Positions 1-12,562 are shown, counted from the stretch's first letter. The stretch: 64,000 nucleotides of DNA from Doryteuthis pealeii (GCA_023376005.1 CM042157.1:55695287-55759286), one strand, 5' to 3'. Translations and numbers: made by a program. Notes: generated by a model not told the origin, from the letters alone.

Positions 1-1290
1 AAGAATGCCAGGTATTATCAAGATTGCTCCAAAAATAAAGAAATGGTGAAGAAATTACTGAATTTCTTGTTTTGAATTGGTCTATGATTTGACTTTTTTT
101 TTTTTTTTTTTTTTTTTTTAATAGCAAAATCATGTGAATTTGTTGCATAATTTAAAAACTGTAATATTGAAACCTTAAAAGTAATTATCTAAAAATTTGT
201 TCATAGTAATAGATTCAATATCATTTCATTTGTAAGGATATGATCAAGGAATGTTTGTATATTAATGTTTATGTATACCTAACATTTTGATTTTGTGAAT
301 AACTTTTAAAATGATTCCTCAATAAAATAAATCATTTCTTGTATAAGGATTAAGAAAGACCTTTGAAAATCTCAGATATTTACTTGAGCATTATTTAAGC
401 TTTTGAATTTTCTTAAAATTTCTATTAAATCTGATATTGTGTCTATAAAATATTACAAATCTTTTTATGTTTTCTTTCAGTAGATATTGTCTGAAATTCA
501 AAGATTATTACTATTATACAGACTAGTATTGTCATTTTTGTTGTTTTATCAATATATTTTGGCTAATCTTTTTTTGATCTTTCTCAGAAAGTTTGAGAGA
601 AAGACCTGCATGTAGGATTATTAAGATTCCAACTGAAGCTTCATATACTGAATAGATCAACATGTTAATCTTGTAGTACAATCTTCTGTGTATTGACTTT
701 CTATATATTTTGAATAATGTCAAATTCACATTGTACAGATCAGAACAGTTGGGAAATAAACTTTTATTGGGTTCTTTAACTATAGTAAACTCTATTGTTG
801 ACATTGAAGAACTCATCTGATCCAACTGTGTCTAGTAAAACCAAAGTAATAAAAGTACCATCTTTATACCTGAGGTAATTTTCTGAGTTGGATAAGCTCT
901 TAAAAAAATGCTGTTCTTTCTTCTCACCAATTTATAGTGGATCCTAACTGAAGATGTGTTATCTGTATACAAAACATATACATGATTATTAGATTGTTTA
1001 TATGAATGCACTAGCATCCCAATATTAAAAAAAAACATTTTTCACTAGCCTGTCTTCATTTTTAACATGGCTTATCTATTGTAATCATGGTGATTAGATT
1101 CAGCTCATATTGATTTATCATCTTTGAAGTGATGAATTCCATAACATGGCTGAGCTCTTCATGTATGCTATAGAATTAATCAAAAGTAGATTAATTATAT
1201 CAACCAAGCTCAATGGATTTGATATAGAACCTTTTCAACAGCTGCCTATGGATTGTATTGAAACTCACTGTATAAGGATATTTGAGACCC

Positions 1291-1511
1291 TTTATGAGGA
1301 TGGGCTGAAAGGTTCATAGGCTAAAAAGTTCATATGAGGTCATATCTGCAGTTGATAACGTTTTGGCCATTGGTATCCAAAGTGCTGCAAGAACAGTCTA
1401 AGAAATATGTGGACCCTAAGAGAGACTATGTTGAAAAGTAAACCTCATTTGGTCACATTCCATGAGTATCTTGGTCAGCCTATGAACTTTTCATCCAACC
1501 CTTGTGGTATA
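1291..1511 (+). mobile_element. internally deleted mariner-like element
   Basis: The fragment is bounded by related inverted ends of the mariner type: tatgaggatgggctgaaagg near 1292 and, as its reverse complement, gttggatgaaaagttcata near 1480-1500. Just inside the right end, 1402-1441 reads KYVDPKRDYVEK followed by a stop. That resembles the usual C-terminal end of mariner transposases (a DYVEK-stop signature). Most of the transposase is missing, so this is a short non-autonomous remnant. Confidence 0.55.
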
Positions 1512-1559
1512 TGGTATTAGGTTGATATAAGTGTGTTTTTAACCAAATTTTTAGGCAGT

Positions 1560-2440
1560 ATATCTCAACATAAAGAATAAAATTTATTAATCAAAATAAG
1601 AATCATTAAATCTATGCATTGTTGCCAACAATAAAAAACAAAACAAAACAAGTCTATTTATTCTGACAGCATAGAATTCTGGAGTTGTGTAACTGACAAA
1701 TTCTTTGAAGCAATTTGAAGCTACTGATTTGTTGTTAAAAACCTTCTCTTGCAAGAAGTTGTTGAGATGCTTGAAAATGTGGAATTTGATTGGAAGGAAG
1801 TCTGGTGAGTAAACTGTGTGTGATAGTTTTGTAGTTTAATTTCTTCAGAGTCATTTGTGGGTGGACATTTTCATGAAGAATTGATCTTTTTGATTGAACA
1901 ATGTTAGATGTAAGCATTACAGATCTTGGTGAATATTGTCAATTTCCTGGCTGTGATGGTTTCATTAGGATTCAAGAAGTTGTAGTTGATAATTCCATTT
2001 GCTGACCCCCAAACAGTGACCATAACTTTCTTTGGATGCAGCTTTGGTTTGGGGGAATTGTTTTGGTGCATTATCGTGATCCATTCACTATAGAATGCCA
2101 CCGGTTTTTGTATACAATAATTTTTTGTCATATCATAATGGAATAAAGAAATAGGTTGTTTTTGTTGGGCCAAAAAGTGCAAAGAAGACTTCATAATAGT
2201 GAATTTCTTTAAAAATTGTATTCAGATAATATGGCTTCTATTTGTTAAAGTTTTTAAAAATTTTCCCATTTGGTACAAATGTCAAACAACTGTTGAATTT
2301 TTAATGTTAATTTCTTCTGCAACCTTTCATGTTGTTTTACATGAATCTGTTCTATTAATGGCCCTTAATTGGTTGTTGTCCATTACGGAAGGATGTCCTT
2401 GATCCTCTTCATCTTAATGTAATGAAATATATTAAATTAG
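1560..2440 (-). pseudogene. degenerate mariner-family transposase
   Basis: Read on the minus strand, pieces line up in order with a mariner transposase. The N-terminal helix-turn-helix part (GHPSVMDNNQLRAIN) is near 2400-2355. The middle (NSPKPKLHPKKVMVTVWGSA, then NYNFLNPNETITA) is at about 2055-1940. The ILHENVHPQ segment, equivalent to the usual HDNARPH around the second catalytic Asp, is near 1885. The C-terminal FYAVRINRL and WQQCIDL are near 1660-1610. Frameshifts and stops break it into two main reading frames (1904-2194 and 1735-1917). HDNARPH has decayed to HENVHPQ, so the catalytic Asp appears lost. The copy is dead and lies antisense in the prune intron. Confidence 0.85.
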
Positions 2441-2877
2441 AAAAACTAACAAAATTAAATAAGAATACATATAAAAAGGTTACACTTATTCTAATTATAT
2501 TTTAATTGGTTTCTATATAAAATTATTCATGGATTGATTTTAATACGTTGGAGAATAAAATATTAGAGATCAATAACACCAAGTAATCATTTTATTAAAC
2601 TAGGTTTTGTTAATACCAGTATGCAAATTATCTGCACCATATGTTATGTAAACCCTTATTTCTTAGTGATATATAAGACACATAGCAGGATTTTAAACAC
2701 ACTAATAACATAGGCTGTTTTGAGGCAAATCTAATTCAGATTTTCATAGGGACCTTGTTAATAAATAAGATTTATTCTTTTCTGTATATTAGTGATTTTG
2801 ACTATAGGTTAAATACTCATTCATAAACTTACACAATTCCTGTGGGTATTGTGATGTAAGCAGTGATGTAGTTTTGG

Positions 2878-2879
<2 letters not shown>

Positions 2880-2922
<43 letters not shown>
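2880..2922. repeat. (AC)n microsatellite
   Basis: An uninterrupted AC dinucleotide run of about 43 bases. Confidence 0.97.
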
Positions 2923-2925
<3 letters not shown>

Positions 2926-3539
2926 TCTCCATTATATGCAATTTTACTCAAAGAAGGTCTTGAATTAAAAATTATTTTTAAGATGTTTAAACAGTTACTA
3001 AAAATTCAGTTTTGTCCAACTTTAATGAAACTTTCAGCACTTTATTCATTAATGATTTAATTTTATGATGAATAGTTAATTTAAAAAAAAAAAAAAATTG
3101 AAAAAAATGTTAGGATCGGGTAGGGCCAATATTTGCTCATTTAATTAAAAAACATTCCAGTTTTAATTTTTACATTTCTAGGAAGATAAATCCAGAAGAC
3201 TACATCATAATAAAAAATTTAAAAAAAAAATTCAAAAATTTCAAAACCAGAAAAATGTTATTTGAATATTTAAGTTATTTTCTGAATTTGCGGAATCTTT
3301 AATGTAATCTGGATTTTTAATGTAATTTTCAGTAATACATAACAAAATTAATCATTGTTTTGCGATTGTGTTAATTCTTTCAAAACTTGTCAAGAAAATT
3401 GGTGTAACATTTAGTTGAATTATGCCATTATTTCCATAATGATGGTCAACTTTGTGACTCAATCATATAAGTTTCATGGAGTTGTCTGTTGAAATCAAAT
3501 TTCTATTATTTTGTTTTCAACAGTTAACTCTTTAAAATA

Positions 3540-3838
3540 GTCCACCCTGTTGGCTGGGTCTGTAGAATACATAGACTGCACGTCTCCAAATCAGATCATC
3601 TGTTGGCCATTGGTGGCAATCTGTGATACTTAAGAATGGAACCCTGGTGGTGGAACATGACATGCATCACTCCACTTTGGCTCTTACTTAGGCTAGACGG
3701 GTGGATGAAGAGACCTCCTCTGATCAATCAGCTGGTCACGTCAAACCCGAGCACTTATGATTGTCCCAACCCTATTGCCCTTATGGCAAGCCCCAACCCT
3801 TTTTATCATGTGCTAGAAAGCAGTGGCTGAGGGTCTTG
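3540..3838 (+). repeat. interspersed repeat family A, copy 1
   Basis: About 300 bases, relatively GC-rich for this window, recurring in the same orientation at 55828-56190. Shared blocks include acatgacatgca, cactcca, ctagacgggtgg/ctagatgggtgg, gatcaatcagctggtcac and tttttatcat. It has no coding potential that I trust. The 64-codon ORF inside it is not conserved in the second copy. Confidence 0.7.
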
Positions 3839-4125
3839 GTGTCCTGGGTATGATGTTAAACTCTATCTGATGGTGAAGTTCCACTTCTGGAGCTCTGGGG
3901 AATGTAGAATACCCTTTCATCACAATTGCTCACAGGTCCACTCTGACCCGGAGTGGTAGTACCTGTTAGGGTCCCATCTATGTTAAATAGAATAAATGGG
4001 TTTGAAAATTTTTTTTTTTTAAATTGAGTTAAAAAAGATTGAGTACCCATAAAAAATAAATAAAACAAAATGTCTTGAGCATAAAATAGCCCAACTAGGG
4101 TTAACATGCCATAAAACCCAACCAA
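3839..4125 (+). repeat. interspersed repeat family B, copy 1
   Basis: One of at least six copies in the window. Family hallmarks in order: a tgatggtgaggctccagttctggag block, a block around ggtccactctgacctggagtggtagtacctgttagg, a tctatgg(g)tcaaatag block, a run of A with cttttaa, and an end reading ataaaataacccctgatggg-ttgacatgccattaaaa. It sits directly after family A here. The class is unknown; a SINE or the 3' end of a non-autonomous retroelement is plausible. Confidence 0.75.
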
Positions 4126-5789
4126 CCAACATAGTAACCAGTATGCAGAGTTAAAAGGAGATGTGATTTCTCATTTCAACTTTGTCAGTGAAAAATGGAA
4201 AAAAAAAATTATGAGAGCCTATAGATGTCTTTCATACTGCAAAGTTACTGCCAAATTCACTATTAAAATTTTAAGGGAAAAATAGGTCAATTGAATAAGA
4301 GAAAATGCTTTTTTTTTCTTCTTCAATTCAAAGAAAAATATCATTTAAAAAATTTTTTTTTTGAGTTTTAAGAAAATAACTTTTCAATTAACTTTTTGGG
4401 GTCTTGAAGTTTTTGGATTTAAATTTTATTATTTTTATGATGCAGTCTTCTGGATTTATCTTTCTTGAAATATAAAAATTAGGCACTGGAATTTTTTTTT
4501 TAAATAAAATGAACAAATGGGTGGGGGGGGGAAAAAAATTGCTGAAAATTTCATTAAAGTTGGACAATTCCCTGATTTTTGGTAATCATTTTAAAATTAG
4601 TATTATTATTTTTATTTTTTTCAATGTAAAGCATACAGTCAACTGGTACAAAAGCACATGACAACAGGGAATGTACAAAATAGGCCACAGACAAGAAAAC
4701 CAAGAAAAACTAATGCTCATGAAGGATGGTTGCTTGTGAGACTTTCCAGAAAAGAACTCCGTTCAACTAGTCACTTTCTTTGAAAATAATGGCATATCAA
4801 CTCTTGTTGATATTTCATTGTTCTCAAAGTACAATCAAGAGTCTCTCTGTTTAAATACTAGTAGAACTTGCATGGGCAGTCTAGGAAGAATGAAACAATA
4901 TTCCTCAAATGCAAATCAGAAGATTTAAGTAGCATGAAGGGGCACTTGGAAAGTGTCAGTCATGTAAATGGTGGCTATTTCAAATATTGACATCTTCAAG
5001 TTCAACAAGACCAAGAATGTTTGAATGTTTTTTGTTCTATGATTGTGACGATGTGCAGTATATAAATAAGCACACAAAACATAGTTTCTGATAACATTAT
5101 GTCATAAGTTACCTGCCTTACAAAGTTGCATGTTTTCTATATGCTATCATGTTTTGTTGAGTTTTATCATTTACCTGTACTCACAATTGCATAACATATA
5201 CAAATTTTGTATTTAGCCCTGGTAAAGTTTATAATAGCATTTTGTGACTAAAGTCGATTTTAAATCTAGTAGAAAAAAAATCTGGTGGTGCTTAACTTAA
5301 TCAGTGTATATTAAGAACTGTTTTGATCAGTTGGTACTGTGATTGCATTTCCTTATCATGTAGTCTGGGAAATTTTTTGATTTTGTTTAACTTGATTCAT
5401 TTTGATACAACATTTCCCTTGTATTTTTTATTTGTTCTATATTTGATGTTATACAGATGAGGAGAGCATTATTTGTTTCAATAGGATATTTTTATTACTA
5501 GTTATTGTGGATTCTATTTCCAACCAAAGCATATCCCCCTATTTGATTAGATTTTAGATTTGCAACTTATATTTATTCTAATGCTTAAAATGTATAAAAT
5601 TGGATTTATTATTTCAATTTCAATTTTTTTTTAGTAACACTTACAAAGACATGAAAATTGTTGGAAAATTGTGATTTTTTTTAATGAGATTATTTTATTT
5701 ATTTTTTATAGCTGGTTTCATTTTTGAGCTTTGGTACCTGTTGATAGTTGGATACTCTGTAGATATATATTATAAAGCTACATTGAGTA

Positions 5790-6045
5790 TGAAGTGTGTG
5801 GGTGGGTGGGTCCCTGTGCATTGTGGCTAATATGCTGAACTATGACATTGTAGTAAGCGAGTTTGAATTGCAATCATGCTATTACATTCACTTTCTGACT
5901 AATACCCTTGGAAAAGGTATGACACACACTCATTCCCCTATCTATGGATTAAATAGTACCACTACTGTTTTTATACAAGGATGGAGTTGGCATTAAATAA
6001 CCCACAAAGGTTGATATGCTATTAAACAAAGAAACCAAAACTACT
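5790..6045 (+). mobile_element. tRNA-related SINE, type 2
   Basis: The tRNA-like head (5815-5875) carries gtggctaatatgctg and a degenerate B box (gagtttgaattgcaatc). A body with taatacccttggaaaaggta follows, and the end reads ggcattaaataacccacaaagg-ttgatatgctattaaacaaa. The same end is found at 33455-33520, 54360-54400 and 56715-56765, and in reverse at 14375 and 59130. That common 3' end identifies the family. Confidence 0.75.
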
Positions 6046-6475
6046 TCATATCAATTGTGGTTTTTAAAAAATAATTTTAATCAATTCAAAGTGGTTTTCC
6101 ACAGCAATGCAATCTCCTCACAAAAATTAAATCTCCTTATAAAGAAAATAACTCCAAGCTGTAATATCCCATGCAGAATAAGGAACATGTTGCCATCTTT
6201 GATAAGAGCTGAAAATAATTGACAGGGAACATCCCTGGAGGGTGCATAGGGTGAAGGAAGCCGTCAAGAAGGCTGCATAAGTAAATCTGATATGGAATTT
6301 AACTCTATATGAGTGTCTATGCTCACAAAAGCCAAGGACTTTCCTAATTTTTTTTTTTTTTTGGGGGGGGTTAATACTTTGTGCATCCACTGGTGCTCTA
6401 CAATCTAAATCTTCTTTTCCTATCAAGTTGGTTTGAAAATTGCATTGGTGTCTTTGCTAGCCTAACTTATCAATA

Positions 6476-6508
<33 letters not shown>

Positions 6509-6511
<3 letters not shown>

Positions 6512-6568
6512 AACTGCACTTGGTAACTGTCAGTTTTTCAAAACTGATAGTTACCAAGTGCCGTTGAC
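6509..6568. repeat. near-perfect hairpin palindrome
   Basis: gtcaactgcacttggtaact is followed by a short T/A-rich turn and then its near-exact complement, ending in gttgac. One arm of the motif recurs at 7788-7812 (gacagttaccaggcacttt) and the outer part at 8711. It therefore appears to be a reused terminal module of the surrounding inverted-repeat element. Confidence 0.85.
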
Positions 6569-7274
6569 TCTGTCTATCCTATGCTAACTTATATATATGT
6601 GCACACACACTTCAAATTGGATATTACCTCATATAATATCCTATCAGATGAATTAGACACATGTACAAGACTGACAAACACATTGCCTAAAATGTGATAA
6701 GACCCAAAATACTATTTCTCAAAGTATTCACCACAGGAGAACAATTCAAAATAAATTATTCAAAGGGAAGGAAATATATGCCTTCCTTCCTTCACCTATA
6801 AGCACTTGCTAAAATATTCCTGTGAGACTCTACTTCATAATTGCTATTGACAAAATGCGGAGTGGGAGGGTTTGTTGTTTTGTTTTAGTTGATTAGGAGA
6901 ATTTCTATTTCCTGTTTTATGGCTTGCAGCATTCTGAGGAATATTTTCAGCTGTGCACTTATGCTTATATTGTTTCCCTTGTTGTCTGTCAGCAATAAAA
7001 CAGGGAAATGGTGTCTTAATACAATCTACTGACCATTTGCTAGCAACTCTGATAATTCACTTTCATATTTTCCTATTCAGGGTCCTGTTTTTCTCTTATA
7101 AAACCTGTTTACTTCTAGATAATTTCTATATAATTTCATCACAAACAGAACTGATATAAACAGCACAATGTGTGCGCAGGTGTTTGTACATATTTTGGAA
7201 ATTTTTCTTGTACATAGATTAATTTGTGTCGGGTAGAAACAAGACAGTTTTCATAGAAATCAAAGAAAGATATG

Positions 7275-7305
<31 letters not shown>

Positions 7306-8139
7306 ACGATTTAGATTTTTTTCTTATAAAAACATGATAGTATAGTAGGCTTTTTCATTTTTTTTTTTTCGTTTGTTTCCTGTATGTATTAGACTTATTT
7401 GTTTCTTGGATTAATTTAGATATCCAGATACAAATTTTATTTGCTTTCTGTATAAATGAGAAATTTCTGATTAATTTTACTCCAAAAATTTGGGAGATAC
7501 ACCCCTTTTTAGAGGATGGAGGGGCACTTCTTTAGATGCTATTTCTAATTTTAATTTTTTAAATTTTGTACAAATTAGACATTATTAATTTCATTCCAAA
7601 ATAGGGGTGCTCTTGTGGTGGAGGTCAAACTTTCTGTTGTTGCCAATTTAATTTACCTTCTGAATGAATTAGACTTTCCTTATAAATGTTAAGTCAAAAT
7701 GTTCCAGATGCCCCCATTTTATGGTGCTTCATTATTGTCAATTTCTTACCTATGTCATCATTGGATCAAGATGATGTATGGAGGAGAAACTGACAGTTAC
7801 CAGGCACTTTGGACTATATCCTAAGATATATATATGCTCTATCACTGATATTGAGTACCCTTTATTTATAGATATCAGCCTGTATCTATCTATACACACA
7901 TATGAATTGTCCCTATAACTACTCAAGAGCTTAAAAAAAAACAGTTACAATGACCAACATTAATGAAAATAAAAAGAAATGTTTTCTTTTGAACTGCTTG
8001 ATGTTTGGATCTGTAGAAGCTGTAAAAAGTAATTTAAGGAATAAATAGTTTAAAGCTGATTAGGAAAAAAACAAGTAATAAGCTAAAGTACACAAATTGA
8101 AAATTATTGTGATAAATATATATGAAAAAGCACAATGAT

Positions 8140-8235
8140 GGTATGCGTGGTGCTCACCTCAGCTGTGTGGCTGATACTGACAATAGGCCACTCTGCCAAC
8201 TTTACTACTTTTACTACAATTCACTTAAATTTATT
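8140..8235 (+). mobile_element. partial copy of SINE type 3
   Basis: The segment tgtgtggctgatactgacaa followed by taggccactctgcc matches the 3' part of the tRNA-derived element at 60765-61025. Confidence 0.5.
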
Positions 8236-8539
8236 ATTTAACTGGACTAGGCTTTTTTTGTTGTTAGGTTGATAAAAAGAAATATTTAAATGGCATGAGA
8301 TAAACTGAATTATCAAAATTACAACCCATTTTCTTAAAGATTGGTAAAATAGATAGGCAAGTGATATTTTAGTTAGTAGAGAACATCAGATTACTTGAGA
8401 ATCTGTTGATTACTTTATCACAACTGGTAGCCAAGATTTTATGGTTTACATAGTGTGTGTGGGTGTAACAGCATTCATCCTGTGTGTTAAGTCATCTCTG
8501 TACGTGCATTCATAGGTGGGGTTGTTCTGTTCAAAGGTG

Positions 8540-8725
8540 ATCCCCATCCACATTTGCGTTTTTCTTTTCTTAGACTGGTTGCCTTATCAAGACAAAAGAG
8601 CCCACTCTGCACTACTTATTTACCCATAACTGGAGGGAGAATAGTTGGATGCACACTTTTCCCAAGGGTAATAGTGCTATATGAAATGCAACGAGCCTCA
8701 TACAGGATTTGAGTGCAGTTGACTA
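8540..8725 (-). mobile_element. tRNA-related SINE type 1 (reverse copy)
   Basis: Reading the minus strand, the order is a tRNA-like head remnant, cattt..atatagcactatt-acccttggg, a tatgggtaaata block, gtgggctctttt, and gataaggcaaccagtctaag. This is the family whose fuller copies are at 20392-20635 and 58233-58500. The layout resembles published octopus/squid tRNA-derived SINEs. Confidence 0.7.
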
Positions 8726-8788
8726 TATATGTATATATATATATGTTATATCACTGATATTGAACACTCTTTATTTATAAATATACCA

Positions 8789-8826
<38 letters not shown>

Positions 8827-10139
8827 ATTGATAGGTTAGGCTAGCAAAGACACCAATGCAATTTTCTAACCAACTTGATAGGAAAAGAAGATTTAGATTG
8901 TAAAGTATCAGTGGATGCACAAAGTATTAAAATCCCCCCCCCCAAAAAAAAAAAAAAAATTTAGGAAAGTCCTTGGCTTTAGTGAGCATAGACACTCATA
9001 TAGTTAAATTCCATATCCAATTCCTATGATGATGATGTCACAAATGCCTCTTTCAGTTCAAATAGGGCTAAGTTTATTTGAAGTAAATTTGAAAACAGCT
9101 TTTATTTTATCTCTGTGTCAAAAATCTGTTCGAAAATTCATCTATTTTCAAAATAAACTTTGTTTTTGTCACTGTAATTTATGTATCCTTATGTAAATCT
9201 AACAGTTGTCTCATATAATTTTTCATGACCATGCTTGCTTTCCAGTATATTCTCAACCATCTTAATTGAATGTTTGATATTGGTTTCTTTTTTTCTTTCT
9301 TTTTTCATAGCTTTTATTCCTATCTTTTTGATGGAAAATTTTCTTTTATAAAACAAAACAAAAAATATTAGTATAGAATAATAAAAAAACATGTGGATTC
9401 CGCTGAATGTTGCTGCAAAATATGTCAGCATATTTGAATACAGGCCAATTTTTTTATTAAGAAAATAAGCTGAACTGAATTTCATAACTTCTCATACTGT
9501 TTATGAATGAATGCATGCATGTATATATGTGTGTCCCTCTTCTCTCTCTAATATAGAGACACACATATACCTTTTTTTATTATTTATAGGTTTAGTTATG
9601 CCCAATTGAAAAAAAAAAAAAACAATGTCAGAGTTGCATGTGTTTATTGATATCAAAAAGAGTTTTATTGTGCTTTGTTATGTTTATGACATGGCATTCA
9701 GCCATCTACTCTTTTAGTCACTGTATAAACCACCTGTATGTTTCATGATTTATTTACACATTATTGTGTTACATCAATGTTTTTTTTTTTATCTAGCTGA
9801 TATAAAACAGAAGTTAAAATATTGAGCTAAGACTTCAAAGGTGTGTATGTTCACTCCTGAAATATATCCTGTAAATATTGTAGATTTTAAAATTATTATT
9901 TGGATTAAGAAAAAAAAAAAGATTTGATTTGGCTCATCTGTTTTCTTTTAATGAATGCTAATCATAAAGCAATTAGAAAAAACTTTAAAGACCTATCAAA
10001 TAATTGTTCTTTTATACCTACTGTATGATCACTAAGAGGTTCTTCTTTCTTTATAAGTCATCTAGAAAAAAGTTCCATGCCAGGTAAAAGCATCTCATTC
10101 TAAGGTTTAACCCAATTTTTATGGTTCAGTTGGTGAGTT

Positions 10140-10475
10140 TGATTGATTGATTGATTTTAATGACATGACTTGTGTAGAATTATTTTATGCCTAGACATTA
10201 GGGATTTATGTATATTGTATGTTTATATTTACATTTTTTGGTGTTGTTCTTTCTGTATTCCTATCTGATATGATTAATTTGTACACATACAGTTGTGTGA
10301 TTTCAAGTATTCCTATCTAATATGTCCCATCTATGGGTTAAATTGAAAAAAACTGAGTCAAAAAAATGTGTTTAAAAAAAATTGAGTACCATCAAGTATG
10401 AATAAAACAAACATCTTTAACATAAAATAACTCAACAAGAGTTGACTTGCCATAAAATCCGACAGACCAACACTT
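10140..10475. repeat. two fragments of family B, head to head
   Basis: 10140-10325 matches the 3' half of family B in reverse (tattcctatctaatat, cataa/tatgcctagacattagg). From 10322 a forward fragment begins (gtcccatctatgggttaaat) and runs to ataaaataactcaacaagag-ttgacttgccataaaa. The junction sits inside gtattcctatctaatatg. Confidence 0.6.
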
Positions 10476-10600
10476 ATATTTTCTATGCAATTATATGGTG
10501 TCAAGTAACTATTTCTATTTGATAATAATCATTTTTTTGCAAACAGTTATATGGTATCAAGTAACTAATAATAATCCTTAGTTAACAATTATAACTAATC

Positions 10601-10842
10601 TTAACTCTTAACATCCTATACTGCCTCATTCCACCTGGCTGGAAGTCACATTTGTTTTCCTAATCCACCCCAAATGATAGCCTTTGTTTAAATGTAATAT
10701 TAAACATATTTAAAAGTCTTAAGTTAAAGGGAAATAACAGGTAATTTGAAATGAAAAGGTCATTTTTAGCCATTTTTTGATAATTTCTTATAGGAATAGG
10801 GCTCTGGACTTAGAAAATTCTCAACAGGATGTTAAGAGTTAA
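10601..10842. mobile_element. MITE with TTAA target duplication (piggyBac-like), copy 1
   Basis: A 234-base body at 10605-10838 is flanked on both sides by TTAA. It starts CTCTTAACATCC and ends with the exact reverse complement GGATGTTAAGAG. TTAA duplications are the hallmark of piggyBac-superfamily insertions. The body has no coding capacity. A second copy lies 1.06 kb downstream. Confidence 0.75.
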
Positions 10843-10989
10843 TACAAATAGTTTACACAGTTATGATATCGAGTATTCTTATCTAATACAAATAATTTTC
10901 AAACATATTTATATGATAGATGGCAATGAAGGGGTACTTTACACTCTAAATCTGAAAATCTAATTTTAATACTTTCCTACTGATGATTG

Positions 10990-11350
10990 CCCTGTTAGTG
11001 GGGCTTAGAATATGCTGAATGTATTCCCTACAGAAGCGTAAGACCCCCTTCCCAAAAAGAGTGTCCTAAATTGTATCTGATGGTGAGGCTCCGATTCTGG
11101 AGATCTGGAGAGTGTGGATTTTCCTTCATTGCCATTACTTCCAGTACCATTCTGACCTGGAGTGGTAGTACCTGTTGGGATTTTATCTATGGACTAAATA
11201 AGTCTAAAAATTATTTGTATTTGATAGGATTGGGTGCACAAAAAATTTAAAAAAATAAAATACTTTTAAACTACACAAAAGTAAATATGAACACAATTCA
11301 CTAACATCTAGGCATAAAATAACTCTAGATGAGTTGACATGCCATTAAAG
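10990..11350 (+). repeat. interspersed repeat family B
   Basis: A near full-length copy. It starts at ccctgttagtggggcttaga and ends at the gagttgacatgccattaaa tail, with the diagnostic tctgatggtgaggctcc and ctggagtggtagtacctgtt blocks between. Confidence 0.8.
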
Positions 11351-11896
11351 TTATTCATCAGCTACCATTAGTTATTGATGAGTTATTCTTTCAATTGAAT
11401 AATAGAGTTAGTAGTAAAAGGTCATTATAACTTTAGGATTATTAGTAGCCAATATGAAGTAAACATGTATTAGTTGAATTTCAGCCAGTTGGTTTTTATT
11501 GCTGTTAGCCAATAAAATAATGTAATTTCCTTTTCTCTGGTACCTTTTATTATTCAGTTAGCTTTTGATTTTTTTTATCTTTGCTTTATATGAATGCAAA
11601 AGTTTATTTACCTTCCTGTTGGGTTTGAAAAAGAAAATCACAAGGTATATTAAATGTATAAAAAAAAAACAAAAATACTTTAGTTGTTAGTAATCAGCTT
11701 CCTCATACTTATTTTTGATTTACTAAGAAAAGTCTTCTAATGAAGCATAAGCATTTTATATGAATTTCTTTCTCTATTGGTATTGTTCATCTCTTTAAAC
11801 TTTTGAACCTGTGAACTTCATATTTCATGATCCATGCTATTTTACTATACATTGTAAGCCTCATATTTTGGTCTCAGAGATTGTATCAGATACTAA

Positions 11897-12108
11897 TTAA
11901 AATGTCCTATACCACCTTATTCCACCTGGCTAGAAGTCCATTTTCCTAATCTACCCCAAATGATAGCCTTTGTTTAAATGTAATATTAAACATATTTAGA
12001 AGTCTTTATTTTGAGAGAAATAACAAGTAACTTTAAATGAAAATGCCATTTTAGCCATTTTTTGATAAATCCTTATAGGAATGAGGCTCTGAACAGGATG
12101 TTAAGAGT
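11897..12108. mobile_element. TTAA-type MITE, copy 2
   Basis: Direct copy of the body at 10605-10838 (tccacctggctagaagtcc, ccaaatgatagcctttgt, taaatgtaatattaaacata, ttagccattttttgata). It ends in ggatgttaagag like copy 1. The left terminus has decayed and no clean TTAA remains on the right. Confidence 0.75.
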
Positions 12109-12520
12109 AGAAGACTTAATATAGTGACCATTCACACTTAAAAAAAAAAAATTTTTTTATTCCAATGGAACAAGATAGATTTAAACAAAGATTTCTGCAC
12201 CATGGACTAAAATGCAAATGTTGTTTTGTGCTCATTTTTTCTCCCCATAAATTTTGTCAGCTTAGGTACAGGATATCTGAAGACCAAGACTAAGGTTTCA
12301 AGAGGGTTAATATCATAGACAGCTAAATATTGTGGTATATACTTTTATTAATCTGAAAATATAGACTGTGCTCTTATATTTCTTGACTAATATTTATAAT
12401 ACCCTTGTAATAATAAGATTTCATAAAATTAACTTATTCTATTAACAATATTTACATTTTGATTTGAATGATTAAACGCTGAATCCTTCAAGTACAAATA
12501 GCTGTAGTGTATCATCTACT

Positions 12521-12523
<3 letters not shown>

Positions 12524-12557
<34 letters not shown>
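12524..12557. repeat. (CT)n microsatellite
   Basis: A pure CT run, 250 bases before a coding exon. Confidence 0.95.

Positions 12558-12562
<5 letters not shown>

Larger units (their letters stand above)
2998..4590. mobile_element. long inverted-repeat element with a nested insertion
   Basis: The left arm (about 2998-3295) recurs as an imperfect reverse complement at about 4310-4590. Matching blocks include gtccaactttaatgaaa at 3014 against its complement near 4546, and the aagataaatccagaagact block near 3182 against its complement near 4446. The arms are roughly 290 bases. The 1 kb between them is filled by two other repeats (3540-3838 and 3839-4125). No reading frame of note is present. It is most simply an old fold-back or MITE-type element that received later insertions. 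Confidence 0.6.
6289..9017. mobile_element. 2.7 kb element with ~230-300 bp terminal inverted repeats
   Basis: Left arm 6289-6525 recurs as the reverse complement at about 8705-9017. Shared blocks, outer to inner, are gatatggaatttaactctat, gagtgtctatgctcac, aaggactttcctaa, a T/G homopolymer run, aatctaaatcttcttttcct, gcattggtgtctttgctag, a long TA run and tagtcaactgcact. The 2.2 kb centre has no long reading frame; a SINE and a SINE fragment lie in its right half. It looks like a large non-autonomous DNA element or a fold-back element. Confidence 0.65.

Noticed and set aside
1..75. Short frame reading KNARYYQDCSKNKEM at the window edge
   Set aside because: Too short and cut by the window boundary; no splice logic with the prune gene and no family recognised.
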